Source: Cellulomonas aerilata (lineage in GTDB: Bacteria; Actinomycetota; Actinomycetes; Actinomycetales; Cellulomonadaceae). Taken from it: a stretch of DNA of 64,000 nucleotides. Positions 35,469 through 45,580 of this stretch are shown here, piece after piece. Position numbers and translations under genes: made by a program. Position 1 is the first letter of the stretch. Each line of letters starts with the position of its first letter. Location of the stretch: NCBI RefSeq assembly GCF_007991755.1, contig NZ_BJYY01000012.1, forward strand, positions 62,001 to 126,000, written 5' to 3'. The notes under the pieces are model-generated. The model worked only from the letters and a program-made list of their open reading frames with translations, made no database searches and was not told the DNA's origin.

Positions 35469-35699
35469 ATGACGCAGGACGCAGCACCCGACGACGCCGG
35501 CCAGGGAACGGGCGGCAGCAGCGCCGAGAAGGACCCGTCGGACTGGGTCACCGGGGACGAGCCGGCCACCGGACCGCAGGAGAGCTACCTGAGCACGCTG
35601 GCCCGTGAGGCCGGGGAGGAGGTCCCCGAGGACCTCACCAAGGCGCAGGCGTCGGAGATGATCGACGACCTGCAGGGCAAGACCGGCCGCGGGCAGTAG
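35469..35699 (+). CDS. DUF3072 family protein
   Basis: The 76-residue protein has the full DUF3072 signature: DPSDWVTGDEPATGPQ, SYLSTLAREAGEEV and LTKAQASEMIDDLQ. Small members of this family occur widely in actinobacteria and some other bacteria, often near stress or membrane genes. No function is known. GGAGGAG precedes the ATG, and a 17-bp hairpin follows. Confidence 0.9.
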   Translation: MTQDAAPDDAGQGTGGSSAEKDPSDWVTGDEPATGPQESYLSTLAREAGEEVPEDLTKAQASEMIDDLQGKTGRGQ

Positions 35700-35720
35700 C
35701 AGCGGCGGTCCGGACGGACC

Positions 35721-35758
35721 ACGACGGGGCGGGAGGCTGCGGCCTCCCGCGCCGTCGT
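35721..35758. terminator. Hairpin after DUF3072
   Basis: Seventeen-base arms (35721-35737 and 35742-35758) with one mismatch and a four-base loop lie between DUF3072 and the convergent 114-residue gene. Confidence 0.82.
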
Positions 35759-35816
35759 GCGTGCGGTGTGGTGCGTTCGGTGACGTGCGTGTCGAGCGGT
35801 GCGGCCCGGACGACGG

Positions 35817-36161
35817 TCAGCGCGGCTGCGCGGGGTTGGTCGGGTCGCCGTGCGACGGCGGGTTGATGACCGGCCCCTGCGTCGCGGTGGAGACCTGCGA
35901 GCCGCCCTGCACGGTGTCGGCGAGCGCCGGCGACAGCCCGGCCGGGTCACCGCCGGACAGCGGCGCGCCGCCCTGGACGTCCGCGAGCCGGGTCTCGATC
36001 AGCTGGGTGACCGGCAGCCGGTTGCCGTGCGCCTGCTCGTGGGCCAGCAGCGTGCTCAGCTGGTCGGCGCCCAGCGAGCGGATGCGGTGCCCGAGGTCGC
36101 CGATCGGGAGGTGGTCGTAGTCCGGGATGGGAAGGTCCTCGCGGCTCACCTGGTCAGCCAT
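35817..36161 (-). CDS. Conserved hypothetical protein
   Basis: The 114-residue protein has a helical conserved half (LPIPDYDHLPIGDLGHRI, LGADQLSTLLAHEQAHGNR, LPVTQLIETRLADVQGG) and a polar, proline-rich, variable tail. The conserved part recurs in actinobacterial proteins as a short domain of unknown function (I think DUF8129, not certain). It may be a small scaffold or protein-binding unit. GGAGGA precedes the ATG. It lies just after glnE on the same strand. Confidence 0.78.
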   Translation of the reverse strand: MADQVSREDLPIPDYDHLPIGDLGHRIRSLGADQLSTLLAHEQAHGNRLPVTQLIETRLADVQGGAPLSGGDPAGLSPALADTVQGGSQVSTATQGPVINPPSHGDPTNPAQPR

Positions 36162-36242
36162 GCGTCGTCCTCCGGTCGAGTGGTCGGTCCTCGGTCGCGA
36201 TCGACCCTACGCGCGGGACCTCGGCGTCGCCCGGCGGCCCCG

Positions 36243-39200
36243 TCAGGCGTAGAACACGCGCTCGACGACGCCGCGCGCCCGACGCGCGGTGCGCAGGTAG
36301 TCCTGCTCGAGCTCGCTGCCGCACCCCGGCGGGTACCCCACGACGCGGGCCACCCCGTTGAGCGCCTGCCGGTCGTGCGGCAGGACGTCCGCCTGCGCTC
36401 CCCCGACCCGCCCGGACCACAGCACGAGCGCGTCGCGCAGCCGGGACGCGAGCGTCCACGCCCCCGCGAGGGTGCGGGCGTCGTCGGGCTCGACCAGGCC
36501 CTGGGCGGCTGCGGCGTCCAGCGCCTCCAGCGTCGAGGTGGTGCGCAGGGCCGGCACCCGGCCGGCGTGCTGGAGCTGGAGCAGCTGGACCGTCCACTCG
36601 ACGTCGGAGATCCCGCCCCGCCCGAGCTTCAGGTGCCGGCTGGGGTCGACGCCGCGCGGCAGGCGCTCCGCCTCGACGCGCGCCTTGATCCGGCGCACCT
36701 CGCGCACCACGCCCGCCTCCAGCCCGTCGGCGGGGTAGCGCAGCGGCGCCACGAGCTCGACGAACCGGTCCCCCAGCGCGGCGTCGCCCGCCACCGGACG
36801 GGCGCGGAGCAGCGCCTGGCTCTCCCACGGGGCGGACCACCGGCCGTAGTACTCGGCGTAGGACCCGAACGTCCGGGTCAGCGGGCCGTTGCGCCCCTCG
36901 GGGCGCAGGTCCGCGTCGACGGCGAGGGCCGGCTCCGGGCCGACGTCGCCGAGCAGGGACCGGACCCGGCTCGCGACCGTGATGGCGTAGGCCTGCGCGA
37001 GCGCAGGGTCGACGCCGGGACGCGGGTCGTGGACGAACAGCACGTCCGCGTCCGAGGAGTACCCCATCTCCCGGCCGCCCAGGCGCCCCATCGCGACCAC
37101 GAGCAGGTCCGTCGGGGTCTCGGGCAGGCCGTGCTCGGCGCGCGCCTCGGCGGCCGCGATGCGCAGCGCGCCGGACAGGACGACGTCCGCCGCCACGGTG
37201 AGGTTCTGCGCGGCGGTGGAGCTGGTCACCACGCCGAGCAGGTCCGCGGCGGCGCTGCGCGCCAGCTCCCGCCGCCGCAGGGCCCGCAGCGCCGTCGCGG
37301 CCGGCAGCGGGGTGTGGGCCCGGGTCAGGACGGCGTCGGCCTCCGCGGCCAGCCGCTCTGCGCCCCGGGGGACGAGGTCGGCGTCGTCCCCCAGCCAGGT
37401 GACGGACTCCGGCGACCGGGACAGGGCGTCGGCGACGTACCTCGACGTGGACAGCACGCGCGCGAGCCGCTGCGCGGCCGTGCCGGAGTCGCGCAGCAGC
37501 TTGAGGTACCAGTGTGTGGTGCCGAGCTCGTCCGAGAGCCGGCGGAACGCGAGCAGGCCGGCGTCCGGGTCGGCGCCGTCGGCGAACCAGCCGAGCATGA
37601 CCGGCAGCAGCTGCCGCTGGATCGACGCGCGGCGCGAGACCCCCTCGGTGAGCGCCGTGATGTGCCGCAGCGCGCCGGCCGGGTCCCGGTAGCCGATCGC
37701 GGCGAGCCGGGCGCGCGCCGCGTCCGGGGCGAGGCTGACGTCCTCGGCGGACAGCCGCGCGGTCGCCGGCAGCAGCGGGCGGTAGAACAGCTCCTCGTGC
37801 AGGCCGCGGACCTCCCGGCGCACCGCGCGCCACCGCTCGGTCAGCCCCTCGGCACCCTCCGCGCGCATCCCGGCCGAGCGCGCCAGGCGCCGCAGGTCCG
37901 ACTCGGCGGTCGGCATGAGGTGGGTGCGCTGCAGCCGGACGAGCTGGATCCGGTGCTCCAGGACCCGCAGCAGCCGGTAGCAGACGGCGAGCTGGGCGGC
38001 GTGCTCGCGCCCCACGTACCCGCCCGCGGCCAGCGCCGCCAGGGCGGTGAGCGTGCTGGGGCTGCGGATGGACTCGTCCGCCCGGCCGTGCACGAGCTGC
38101 AGCAGCTGGACGGTGAACTCCACGTCCCGAAGGCCGCCGACGCCGAGCTTGAGCTGGCGGTCCGCCTCGGCCGCCGGGACGTGCTCCTCGACCCGACGGC
38201 GCATCGCCTGGGAGTCCTCGACGAAGTTCTCCCGGCCCACGGCCGACCACACCAGCGGGTTGACCGCGGCGAGGTACGCGGCGCCCAGCTCGCGGTCCCC
38301 GGCGACCGGACGCGCCTTGAGCAGCGCCTGGAACTCCCAGGTCTTCGCCCACCGCTCGTAGTACGCGCGGTGGCTCGCGAGCGTGCGGACCAGCGGCCCG
38401 TTCTTGCCCTCGGGCCGCAAGGCCGCGTCGACCGGCCACAGGGCCGGCTCCGCGGACGGGTGCGAGCACGCCCGGGCCAGCCCCGCGGCCAGCTTCGCAC
38501 CGACCGCCATGGCGTCGGCCTCGCTGGTGCCGTCGACCGGCTCGGCGACGTAGATGACGTCGACGTCGCTGACGTAGTTCAGCTCGCGCCCGCCGCACTT
38601 GCCCATGCCCAGGACGGCGAGCCGGACGCCGGCCCCGTGGTCGGGCAGCTCGGCCCGCGCGAGCGCGAGCGAGGCCTCCAGCGCCGCCCCGGCGAGGTCG
38701 GCGAGCGCGGCGGCGACCCCGGGGAGCCGGCTCAGCGGGTCGGTGGCGGTCAGGTCGGTCGCGGCGATCCGCAGGAGGCGCCGCCGGTAGGCGCGCCGCA
38801 TCGCGTCGACGCCGTCGGCGCCGGTGCGGCCGGCCACCGGGACGGCCGCGTCCGGGTCCGCGCCGACGGCGTCGAGCAGCTCGGCCCGGACGAGCTCCAC
38901 CGGGACGCCGGTGCCCGGCGTCGGGTCCGCGAGCACGTGGAGCCGGTCCGGGTCCTTGACCAGGGTGTCCGCCAGGGCGCCGGACGCCCCGAGCACGGCC
39001 ACCAGGCGCGCCCGCGGCTCGCCCGGCTCGAGGAGGGACCGCAGCAGCGCCGTCAGGGCCGGCGACGACGCGACGGACCCCGCGATGCGCGCGAGCGACA
39101 GCAGCGCCTGGTCCGGGTCCGCCGCCCCGCCCAGGGCGACCAGCACGTCGTCGGGGACGTCGTCCGGCCCCCATCGCACGCCGTCGTCGGCGTCGGTCCC

Positions 39201-39350
39201 GGTCCGCTCGCGTCGCGCGCCCGGTGGGCGTCCCACGACGGCGACGACGTCGGCCTCGGCCAGCATGCGCTCGGCCCGTGCGGCGTCGGCGAAGCCGAGG
39301 CGCATCAGCCGGCCGGGCAGCGTGCCGCCCCGCGTCCCCTGGATGCTCAC
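36243..39350 (-). CDS. glnE: Bifunctional glutamine synthetase adenylyltransferase/deadenylase
   Basis: GlnE attaches AMP to, and removes it from, the GlnA tyrosine. The 1035-residue protein has two nucleotidyltransferase domains, each with a metal-binding pair: YVSDVDVIYVAE (about 269-280) and YSSDADVLFVHD (about 766-777), and each is followed by the LRPEGKNGPLVRT or LRPEGRNGPLTRT motif. The order deadenylase then adenylyltransferase is conserved. The GTG at 39350 lies 6 nt after TAGCGT and needs no leader. glnA2 precedes it on the same strand after 63 bp, and the substrate gene glnA lies 8 kb away. Confidence 0.97.
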   Translation of the reverse strand: MSIQGTRGGTLPGRLMRLGFADAARAERMLAEADVVAVVGRPPGARRERTGTDADDGVRWGPDDVPDDVLVALGGAADPDQALLSLARIAGSVASSPALTALLRSLLEPGEPRARLVAVLGASGALADTLVKDPDRLHVLADPTPGTGVPVELVRAELLDAVGADPDAAVPVAGRTGADGVDAMRRAYRRRLLRIAATDLTATDPLSRLPGVAAALADLAGAALEASLALARAELPDHGAGVRLAVLGMGKCGGRELNYVSDVDVIYVAEPVDGTSEADAMAVGAKLAAGLARACSHPSAEPALWPVDAALRPEGKNGPLVRTLASHRAYYERWAKTWEFQALLKARPVAGDRELGAAYLAAVNPLVWSAVGRENFVEDSQAMRRRVEEHVPAAEADRQLKLGVGGLRDVEFTVQLLQLVHGRADESIRSPSTLTALAALAAGGYVGREHAAQLAVCYRLLRVLEHRIQLVRLQRTHLMPTAESDLRRLARSAGMRAEGAEGLTERWRAVRREVRGLHEELFYRPLLPATARLSAEDVSLAPDAARARLAAIGYRDPAGALRHITALTEGVSRRASIQRQLLPVMLGWFADGADPDAGLLAFRRLSDELGTTHWYLKLLRDSGTAAQRLARVLSTSRYVADALSRSPESVTWLGDDADLVPRGAERLAAEADAVLTRAHTPLPAATALRALRRRELARSAAADLLGVVTSSTAAQNLTVAADVVLSGALRIAAAEARAEHGLPETPTDLLVVAMGRLGGREMGYSSDADVLFVHDPRPGVDPALAQAYAITVASRVRSLLGDVGPEPALAVDADLRPEGRNGPLTRTFGSYAEYYGRWSAPWESQALLRARPVAGDAALGDRFVELVAPLRYPADGLEAGVVREVRRIKARVEAERLPRGVDPSRHLKLGRGGISDVEWTVQLLQLQHAGRVPALRTTSTLEALDAAAAQGLVEPDDARTLAGAWTLASRLRDALVLWSGRVGGAQADVLPHDRQALNGVARVVGYPPGCGSELEQDYLRTARRARGVVERVFYA

Positions 39351-39356
39351 GGCCTC

Positions 39357-39362
39357 ACGCTA
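39357..39362 (-). promoter_or_regulatory. -10 element of glnE (leaderless)
   Basis: TAGCGT lies 6 nt before the GTG at 39350 on the minus strand. Confidence 0.55.
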
Positions 39363-39412
39363 CCCACGTCCGACGGCCTGCCCGCGCCCGTGCCGGGACG
39401 GCGCAGGTCGGG

Positions 39413-40750
39413 TCACAGGACGGGCAGGAACCGCCGCAGCTCGTAGGGCGTCACCTGGCCGCGGTACTCGTCCCACTCCTGGCGCTTGTTGCGCAGCACG
39501 AAGTCGAACACGTGCTCCCCGAGCGTCTCGGCGACGAGCTCGGAGCGCTCCATGACCCGGATGGCGCCGTCCAGCGACTGCGGCAGCGGCTCGATCCCCA
39601 GCGCGCGCCGCTCCGCGTCGGTGAGCTCCCAGACGTCGTCCTCGGCACCCTCGGGCAGGTCGTACCCCTTCTCGACCCCCTTGAGACCGGCGGCCAGCAC
39701 GACGGCGAACGCCAGGTAGGGGTTCGTCGCGGCGTCCAGGGCCCGGTACTCGACCCGGCTGGAGTTGCCCTTGCCCGGCTTGTACATCGGCACGCGCACG
39801 AGGGCCGAGCGGTTGTTGTGGCCCCAGCACACGAAGCTCGGCGCCTCCGCGCCGCCCCACAGCCGCTTGTAGGAGTTGACGAACTGGTTCGTCACCGCGG
39901 TGATCTCCGGGGCGTGGTGCAGCAGCCCGGCGATGAAGCTGCGCGCCACCTTGGACAGCTCGTACTGGGCGCCCGGCTCGTGGAAGGCGTTGCGGTCGCC
40001 CTCGAACAGGGAAAGGTGGGTGTGCATGCCCGAGCCCGGCTGGTCCGCCATGGGCTTGGGCATGAACGAGGCGTACACGCCCTGCTCGAGCGCGACCTCC
40101 TTGACCACCGTGCGGAACGTCATGATGTTGTCGGCGGTGGTGAGGGCGTCCGCGTACCGCAGGTCGATCTCGTTCTGGCCCGGACCGGCCTCGTGGTGGG
40201 AGAACTCCACCGAGATGCCCATCGACTCCAGCATCGTGATCGCGGCCCGCCGGAAGTCGTGCGCGGTGCCGCGCGGCACGTGGTCGAAGTACCCGGCGTG
40301 GTCCACCGGGCGCAGCGGCTCGGCCGGGTCGTCCGGCGGGTCGAAGAGGTAGAACTCGACCTCGGGGTGCGTGTAGAAGGTGAACCCCTGGTCGCTCGCC
40401 TTGGCCAGGGCCCGCTTGAGCACGTTGCGGGAGTCCGCCAGGGACGGCTGCCCGTCCGGGGTGAGGATGTCGCAGAACATGCGCGCGGTCCCGTGCCGCT
40501 CACCGCGCCAGGGCAGGATCTGGAAGGTCGTCGGGTCGGGGCGGGCGATCATGTCCGCCTCGTAGACCCGGGTGAGCCCCTCGATCGAGCTGCCGTCGAA
40601 CCCGATCCCCTCGGCGAACGCGGCCTCCAGCTCGGCCGGCGCGATCGCCACCGACTTGAGGAAGCCGAGCACGTCGGTGAACCAGAGGCGGATGAAGCGG
40701 ATGTCCCGCTCCTCGACCGTGCGGAGAACGAACTCCTGCTGCCTGTCCAT
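39413..40750 (-). CDS. glnA2: Glutamine synthetase type I, GlnA2 group
   Basis: The 445-residue protein starts MDRQQEFVLRTVEERDIRFI, typical of GlnA2, and has FDGSSIEGLTRV, the metal ligands HPEVEFYLFD and SHHEAGPGQNEID, and KPMADQPGSGMHTH. The C-terminus reads WELTDAERRALG where GlnA has the adenylylation tyrosine, so GlnE should not regulate it. The ATG at 40750 matches the family; an upstream ATG would add three residues. In M. tuberculosis GlnA2 (Rv2222c) is expressed at a low level and is not essential; a role in polyamine or alternative nitrogen use has been suggested for related enzymes. Confidence 0.93.
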   Translation of the reverse strand: MDRQQEFVLRTVEERDIRFIRLWFTDVLGFLKSVAIAPAELEAAFAEGIGFDGSSIEGLTRVYEADMIARPDPTTFQILPWRGERHGTARMFCDILTPDGQPSLADSRNVLKRALAKASDQGFTFYTHPEVEFYLFDPPDDPAEPLRPVDHAGYFDHVPRGTAHDFRRAAITMLESMGISVEFSHHEAGPGQNEIDLRYADALTTADNIMTFRTVVKEVALEQGVYASFMPKPMADQPGSGMHTHLSLFEGDRNAFHEPGAQYELSKVARSFIAGLLHHAPEITAVTNQFVNSYKRLWGGAEAPSFVCWGHNNRSALVRVPMYKPGKGNSSRVEYRALDAATNPYLAFAVVLAAGLKGVEKGYDLPEGAEDDVWELTDAERRALGIEPLPQSLDGAIRVMERSELVAETLGEHVFDFVLRNKRQEWDEYRGQVTPYELRRFLPVL

Positions 40751-40831
40751 GCACCCCATCCTGCCGTAGAGACCGCGGGCCCGGTCCGCGGGCGCGCGGG
40801 GCGCGACGGGCGGGGTGTCGGCGGGTCGCAA

Positions 40832-40837
40832 TAGGCT
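40832..40837 (+). promoter_or_regulatory. -10 element of the nadE-panB operon (leaderless)
   Basis: TAGGCT lies 7 nt before the nadE ATG at 40845. Confidence 0.6.
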
Positions 40838-40844
40838 CCTGGGC

Positions 40845-42605
40845 ATGGCAGATGTCCGCATCGCACTGGCCCAGGTCGACACCTGCGTCGGAGACCTCGA
40901 CGGCAACAGCGAGACCGTCCTGACCTGGACGCGGCGGGCGGCCGAGGCCGGCGCGGACCTCGTGGCGTTCCCCGAGATGTGCCTGACCGGCTACCCGATC
41001 GAGGACCTGGCGCTGCGCGCCTCCTTCCGCCGCGGCGCCGAGCAGGCCCTGCGGGCCACCGCCGCCCAGCTGGAGGCGGAGGGGCTCGGTCAGGTCGCCG
41101 TCGTCGTCGGCACCGTGGGCGAGCGGACCACGCGCGAGCACGACGGCGCCCCGGCGCGCCCCACCAACCAGGCCGTCGTCCTCCAGCACGGGACGGTGCA
41201 GCAGCGCTACGACAAGCACCACCTGCCCAACTACGGCGTGTTCGACGAGTTCCGGATCTTCGCCCCGGGCACCGAGCCGTGCGTAGTCGAGGTCCGCGGC
41301 CGGCGGGTCGGGCTGGTGGTCTGCGAGGACATCTGGCAGGACGGCGGACCGGTCGCGCAGATGGACGGCGCGGGCATCGACCTGCTGCTCGTCGTCAACG
41401 GCTCCCCGTTCGAGGAGGGCAAGGGCCACGTCCGCGGGGAGCTCGCCGCCCGCCGGGCACGCGAGGTCGACGCACCCGTGGCGTACGTCAACATGGTCGG
41501 CGGGCAGGACGACCTGGTCTTCGACGGCGGGTCGTTCGTCGTCGCGCCCGACGGAGCCCTGCTGGCGAGCTCGCCGCAGTTCGTGGAGGACCTGCTGCTG
41601 TGGGACCTGCCCGACGACGCCGCGTCGGCGGACGGGTCCCGGCCGTCGGCAGCCGGTGCCGCCCGCGAGCCGCTCCCCCGCCGGATCGCCCCACCGCTGC
41701 ACCCCGACGAGGAGATCTACCGCGCGCTGGAGACCGGGCTGGCGGGGTACGTGCGCAAGAACGGGTTCCGCTCCGTCGTGCTCGGCATGTCCGGCGGCAT
41801 CGACTCGGCCCTGGTGGCCGCCATCGCCGCCGACGCGCTGGGCCGGGACCGCGTGGTCGGGGTGTCCATGCCCTCGCGGCACTCCTCCGGGCACTCCCGC
41901 GACGACGCCGCCGACCTCGCGGAGCGCATCGGCGCCGACTACCGCGTCCAGCCGATCGGCCCGATGGTCGACGCGTTCGAGGGCGAGATGACCCTCGACG
42001 GCGTCGCCGCGGAGAACCTGCAGGCCCGCGTGCGCGGGGTGATCCTCATGGCGCTGTCGAACGACGAGGGCCACCTGGTCCTGGCGACCGGCAACAAGTC
42101 CGAGCTGGCGGTGGGCTACTCCACGATCTACGGCGACGCCGTCGGCGGGTACGCGCCGCTCAAGGACGTCGACAAGTCGCGTGTGTGGGCCCTGGCGAGG
42201 TGGCGCAACGACCACGCCGTCGACTCCGGGCAGATCCCGCCCATCCCGGAGAGCTCGATCACCAAGCCCCCGTCGGCGGAGCTGCGTCCCGGCCAGGTGG
42301 ACCAGGACTCCCTGCCCCCCTACGACCTCCTCGACGAGGTTCTCGACGCCTACGTGGAGCACGCCGAGGGACGCGCCGAGCTGCTCGCCCGCGGGTTCGA
42401 CACCGAGGTCGTCGACAAGGTGCTGAGCCTGGTGGACCGCGCGGAGTGGAAGCGGCGCCAGTACCCGCTCGGTCCGAAGGTCACCGCGCTGGCGTTCGGT
42501 CGCGACCGCCGTCTGCCGATCACCAGCCGCTGGCGCGAGCCGGTCCGCACCGAGGCGGATCCCCGCGCCCTCGCCCACGTCGTCCCCCAGGAGCAGCCCT
42601 CATGA
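40845..42605 (+). CDS. nadE: Glutamine-dependent NAD+ synthetase
   Basis: NadE amidates nicotinate adenine dinucleotide to NAD, taking ammonia from glutamine. The 586-residue protein fuses a nitrilase-like glutaminase domain (about 1-270) to the synthetase (about 285-586). The glutaminase triad is visible: Glu44 (AFPEMC), the lysine of [10 protein letters not shown] (about 124) and the cysteine of VVCEDIW (about 160). The synthetase P-loop is MSGGIDSAL (about 313). Length and fusion are those of the actinobacterial glutamine-dependent form. The stop overlaps the panB start as ATGA, so the two are coupled, linking NAD and pantothenate/CoA synthesis. Confidence 0.96.
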   Translation: MADVRIALAQVDTCVGDLDGNSETVLTWTRRAAEAGADLVAFPEMCLTGYPIEDLALRASFRRGAEQALRATAAQLEAEGLGQVAVVVGTVGERTTREHDGAPARPTNQAVVLQHGTVQQRYDKHHLPNYGVFDEFRIFAPGTEPCVVEVRGRRVGLVVCEDIWQDGGPVAQMDGAGIDLLLVVNGSPFEEGKGHVRGELAARRAREVDAPVAYVNMVGGQDDLVFDGGSFVVAPDGALLASSPQFVEDLLLWDLPDDAASADGSRPSAAGAAREPLPRRIAPPLHPDEEIYRALETGLAGYVRKNGFRSVVLGMSGGIDSALVAAIAADALGRDRVVGVSMPSRHSSGHSRDDAADLAERIGADYRVQPIGPMVDAFEGEMTLDGVAAENLQARVRGVILMALSNDEGHLVLATGNKSELAVGYSTIYGDAVGGYAPLKDVDKSRVWALARWRNDHAVDSGQIPPIPESSITKPPSAELRPGQVDQDSLPPYDLLDEVLDAYVEHAEGRAELLARGFDTEVVDKVLSLVDRAEWKRRQYPLGPKVTALAFGRDRRLPITSRWREPVRTEADPRALAHVVPQEQPS

Positions 42606-43459
42606 CCGAGCCCTCCGTCCCCGGCGCGTCGCAGCCCACGACGACGCCTGCGCCGAAGCCCAGGCGCGTGCGGGTGCACCACCTGCGCGAGGCCAAGGAG
42701 CGCGGCGAGCGGCTGACGATGCTGACCGCCTACGACTTCCCGACCGCACGCATCTTCGACGAGGCCGGCATCGACATGCTGCTCGTCGGGGACTCGATCG
42801 GGAACACCATGCACGGCCACGACACGACCATCCCGGTCACCGTCGACGACCTCCTCCCCGCGGTGCGGGCGGTCAGCGCGGCGACCCGCCGCGCCCTGGT
42901 CGTCGCCGACCTGCCGTTCGGCTCCTACGAGGCGTCCCCGGAGCAGGCGTTCGCGACCGCGGTGCGCATGCTCAAGGAGGGCGGCGCGCACGCCGTCAAG
43001 TTCGAGGGCGGCCGACGGATCGCGGCGCAGGTCCGTCTGCTCACCGACGCCGGCATCCCGGTCGTCGGGCACCTGGGCTTCACGCCGCAGTCGGAGAACC
43101 TGCTCGGCGGCAAGCGGGTCCAGGGCCGCGGCGACGAGGCCGCCGAGCGGCTGAGCGCCGACGCGGTGGCGCTGCAGGAGGCCGGGGCGGTCGCCGTCGT
43201 GCTGGAGATGGTCCCGGCGCCGCTGGCAGCCCGGGTCACCGAGGTGCTGGCGATCCCGACGATCGGCATCGGCGCGGGCGCCGCCTGCGACGGGCAGGTC
43301 CTCGTGTGGCTCGACATGGCCGGGATGGGCGACTGGTCCCCCCGGTTCGCCCAGCAGTTCGGGCAGGTCGGCAAGGCGCTCGGGGACGCCGCCCGGGCCT
43401 ACGCCGACGAGGTCCGCGGCGGCACCTTCCCCGACGCCGGGCACTCGTTCCTGCAGTAG
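42602..43459 (+). CDS. panB: 3-methyl-2-oxobutanoate hydroxymethyltransferase
   Basis: PanB adds a hydroxymethyl group to ketoisovalerate, the first committed step to pantothenate. The 285-residue TIM-barrel enzyme has [18 protein letters not shown], the metal-binding VGDSIGN and [13 protein letters not shown], the catalytic lysine region AVKFEGG, and the C-terminal [18 protein letters not shown]. The ATG overlaps the nadE stop. No panC or panD is visible here, so those genes lie elsewhere. Confidence 0.96.
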   Translation: MTEPSVPGASQPTTTPAPKPRRVRVHHLREAKERGERLTMLTAYDFPTARIFDEAGIDMLLVGDSIGNTMHGHDTTIPVTVDDLLPAVRAVSAATRRALVVADLPFGSYEASPEQAFATAVRMLKEGGAHAVKFEGGRRIAAQVRLLTDAGIPVVGHLGFTPQSENLLGGKRVQGRGDEAAERLSADAVALQEAGAVAVVLEMVPAPLAARVTEVLAIPTIGIGAGAACDGQVLVWLDMAGMGDWSPRFAQQFGQVGKALGDAARAYADEVRGGTFPDAGHSFLQ

Positions 43460-43518
43460 CGGCGCGGACCACCTGCGGCACCGCCGGACCAGCACCGCGC
43501 CGGCGGGACGGGCGACCG

Positions 43519-43572
43519 GCGCCGACCCGCCGCCGACCGAGCGCCGACCGAGCGGCGACCCGGAGCCGACCT
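43519..43572. repeat. About five degenerate 11-bp copies ending at a stop codon
   Basis: Units like GCGCCGACCGA recur across this stretch. The last one runs into the stop codon (43571-43573) of the minus-strand small gene. It lies in a convergent junction with panB. Confidence 0.75.
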
Positions 43573-43750
43573 AGCGCCGGTCGCGGGCGTCCTGGTCGTC
43601 CCACGCCTGGTTGCGCGCGGCTGCCCTGCTCAGCGCCTGCTCGGCCTCGGCTCGCGTGGCGTACGGGCCCATGAGGTTCGTCCAGGAGCTCTTGTGCCCC
43701 TCCTCGACCTCGCGCGTGGCGGTGTTGTACCAGTACTGCGTCTCGCTCAT
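43571..43750 (-). CDS. Small SPOR-like actinobacterial protein
   Basis: The 59-residue protein reads [20 protein letters not shown], then [19 protein letters not shown] and an acidic end. Small actinobacterial proteins with this pattern are often annotated as SPOR-domain-like and are frequent next to methionine aminopeptidase genes. It has no signal peptide. GGAGGGG lies before the ATG. It may bind peptides, but no function is known. Confidence 0.8.
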   Translation of the reverse strand: MSETQYWYNTATREVEEGHKSSWTNLMGPYATRAEAEQALSRAAARNQAWDDQDARDRR

Positions 43751-43785
43751 GATCCCCTCCGACCTGCGGTGACCCTGCTCTTTCG

Positions 43786-43791
43786 TAGACT
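43786..43791 (+). promoter_or_regulatory. -10 element of the map-ppgK operon (leaderless)
   Basis: TAGACT lies 7 nt before the map ATG at 43799. Confidence 0.6.
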
Positions 43792-43798
43792 GCCAGGC

Positions 43799-44671
43799 AT
43801 GTCCACCGCGAGCACCACGAGTCGCCCCGTCACCCCGGGGTCGATCAGCCCGCAGCGGCCGGTCCCGGCGTCCATCCCGAGACCGGAGTACGTGGGGCGG
43901 CCGGGGCCCACCCCGTTCGAGGGCAGCGAGGTGAAGTCGCCCGAGGTCGTCGAGCGCATCCGGGTCGCCGCCCGCATCGCGGCGCAGGCGCTCGCCGAGG
44001 TGGGCCGCGCCGTGCAGCCGGGCGTGACCACGGACGAGCTGGACCGCATCGGCCACGAGTTCCTGCTGGACCACGGCGCCTACCCGTCCACGCTCGGGTA
44101 CCGCGGGTTCCCCAAGTCCCTGTGCACGTCCGTCAACGAGGTCATCTGCCACGGCATCCCGGACTCGACCGTCCTGGCCGACGGCGACATCGTCAACGTC
44201 GACATCACGGCCTACCTCGGCGGCGTGCACGGGGACAACAACGCCACCTTCGGCGTCGGGGAGCTCGAGGAGCCCGCGCGGCTGCTGCTCGAGCGCACCG
44301 AGGAGTCCCTGCACCGGGCCATCAAGGCGGTCGTGCCGGGCCGCCAGGTCAACGTCATCGGCCGGGTGATCGAGAAGTACGCGCAGCGGTTCGGGTACGG
44401 CGTGGTGCGCGACTACACCGGGCACGGGGTCGGCGAGGCGTTCCACAGCGGGCTGGTCATCCCCCACTACGACGCCGCGCCGCTGTACGACACCGTGATC
44501 GAGCCCGGGATGGTGTTCACCATCGAGCCGATGCTCACCCTGGGCACCCACGAGTGGACCATGTGGGACGACGGCTGGACCGTCCTGACGGCCGACCGGA
44601 GCCTCACCGCGCAGTTCGAGCACACCCTCGTCGTCACCGACACCGGAGCGGAGATCCTGACCCTGCCATGA
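43799..44671 (+). CDS. map: Methionine aminopeptidase, type I
   Basis: Map removes the initiator methionine from nascent proteins. The 290-residue protein has a Pro-rich N-terminal extension (about 1-45, including [19 protein letters not shown]) typical of the actinobacterial long form, then the catalytic barrel with metal ligands in [30 protein letters not shown] and the C-terminal [10 protein letters not shown]. Its stop overlaps the ppgK start as ATGA, so glucose kinase is co-translated. Confidence 0.95.
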   Translation: MSTASTTSRPVTPGSISPQRPVPASIPRPEYVGRPGPTPFEGSEVKSPEVVERIRVAARIAAQALAEVGRAVQPGVTTDELDRIGHEFLLDHGAYPSTLGYRGFPKSLCTSVNEVICHGIPDSTVLADGDIVNVDITAYLGGVHGDNNATFGVGELEEPARLLLERTEESLHRAIKAVVPGRQVNVIGRVIEKYAQRFGYGVVRDYTGHGVGEAFHSGLVIPHYDAAPLYDTVIEPGMVFTIEPMLTLGTHEWTMWDDGWTVLTADRSLTAQFEHTLVVTDTGAEILTLP

Positions 44672-45489
44672 GCACCAGCAACGGAACCACCACCACCGCG
44701 CACGCCTTCGGCATCGACATCGGGGGCAGCGGGATCAAGGGCGCCCCCGTCGACCTCGTCACGGGCGAGTTCGCCGGGGAGCGCGTGCGCATCCCCACCC
44801 CGGAGAAGTCCACCCCCGACGCCGTCGCCCGGGTCGTCGGGCAGGTGGTCGGGTCGTTCGACCTGCCCGGTGACCTCCCGGTCGGCGTCACCTTCCCCGC
44901 CGTCGTGCAGCACGGCGTCGCGCGCAGCGCCGCGAACGTGGACAAGTCCTGGATCGGCACGAACATCGAGACCGTGGTCGGCGAGGTCCTCGGGCGCCGG
45001 GTCGTCGCCGTGAACGACGCGGACGCCGCCGGGTACGCCGAGGCGGTGCACGGGGCGGCACGCGGCGCCCAGGGCGTCACGCTGCTGGCCACCCTGGGCA
45101 CCGGCATCGGCACCGCGATGGTGGTCGACGGCGTCCTGGTGCCGAACCTGGAGCTCGGCCACCTGGAGATCGACGGGCACGACGCCGAGACCCGCGCGTC
45201 CGACGCCGCACGCGACCGGGAGGACCTGAGCTGGGAGCAGTGGGCCGAGCGCCTGCAGCGCTACTTCGGCGTGCTGGAGGCGCTGCTGTGGCCCGACCTC
45301 ATCGTCGTCGGCGGGGGCGTCAGCAAGCACCACGAGCGCTTCCTGCCGCTGCTGGACCTGCGCACCCCGATCATCCCCGCCAAGCTGCGCAACCGGGCCG
45401 GCATCGTCGGTGCGGCGGCCCTCGCGGCCCAGGCGACCGGTGTGCAGGTCGGCGGGTCGGCGCCCACCCTGCCCTCCACCCTCGGCTGA
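44668..45489 (+). CDS. ppgK: Polyphosphate glucokinase (ROK family)
   Basis: PpgK phosphorylates glucose using polyphosphate or ATP. The 273-residue protein has the phosphate motif [17 protein letters not shown] (about 14-30), the catalytic aspartate in [14 protein letters not shown] (about 116-117), and [11 protein letters not shown]. The polyphosphate-type insertion is compatible with VDKSWIGTN (about 91-99). GKAR- and ROK-type enzymes with these features in Micrococcales prefer polyphosphate. It overlaps map by 4 bp and is followed by a perfect 15-bp hairpin. Confidence 0.92.
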   Translation: MSTSNGTTTTAHAFGIDIGGSGIKGAPVDLVTGEFAGERVRIPTPEKSTPDAVARVVGQVVGSFDLPGDLPVGVTFPAVVQHGVARSAANVDKSWIGTNIETVVGEVLGRRVVAVNDADAAGYAEAVHGAARGAQGVTLLATLGTGIGTAMVVDGVLVPNLELGHLEIDGHDAETRASDAARDREDLSWEQWAERLQRYFGVLEALLWPDLIVVGGGVSKHHERFLPLLDLRTPIIPAKLRNRAGIVGAAALAAQATGVQVGGSAPTLPSTLG

Positions 45490-45514
45490 CGCCCCGCACC
45501 CCCCGCTCCGCGCC

Positions 45515-45548
45515 GCACCCGGCGTCCCCTGACGGGGACGCCGGGTGC
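45515..45548. terminator. Perfect hairpin after ppgK
   Basis: Fifteen-base perfect arms (45515-45529 and 45534-45548) and a four-base loop lie between convergent genes. Confidence 0.87.
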
Positions 45549-45580
45549 GCGTCGTGTGCGGTCCTGCTCGGTCGCGCTGC

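Noticed and set aside
18000-36200. Genomic island or prophage in the two less conserved blocks
   Set aside because: Base composition and codon use match the rest, and no integrase, transposase, tRNA-end duplication or phage gene is present.
35799-39446. Very long plus-strand open frame opposite glnE
   Set aside because: glnE on the minus strand has both nucleotidyltransferase motifs over the same span, and the plus frame encodes low-complexity Arg/Gly/Ala sequence.
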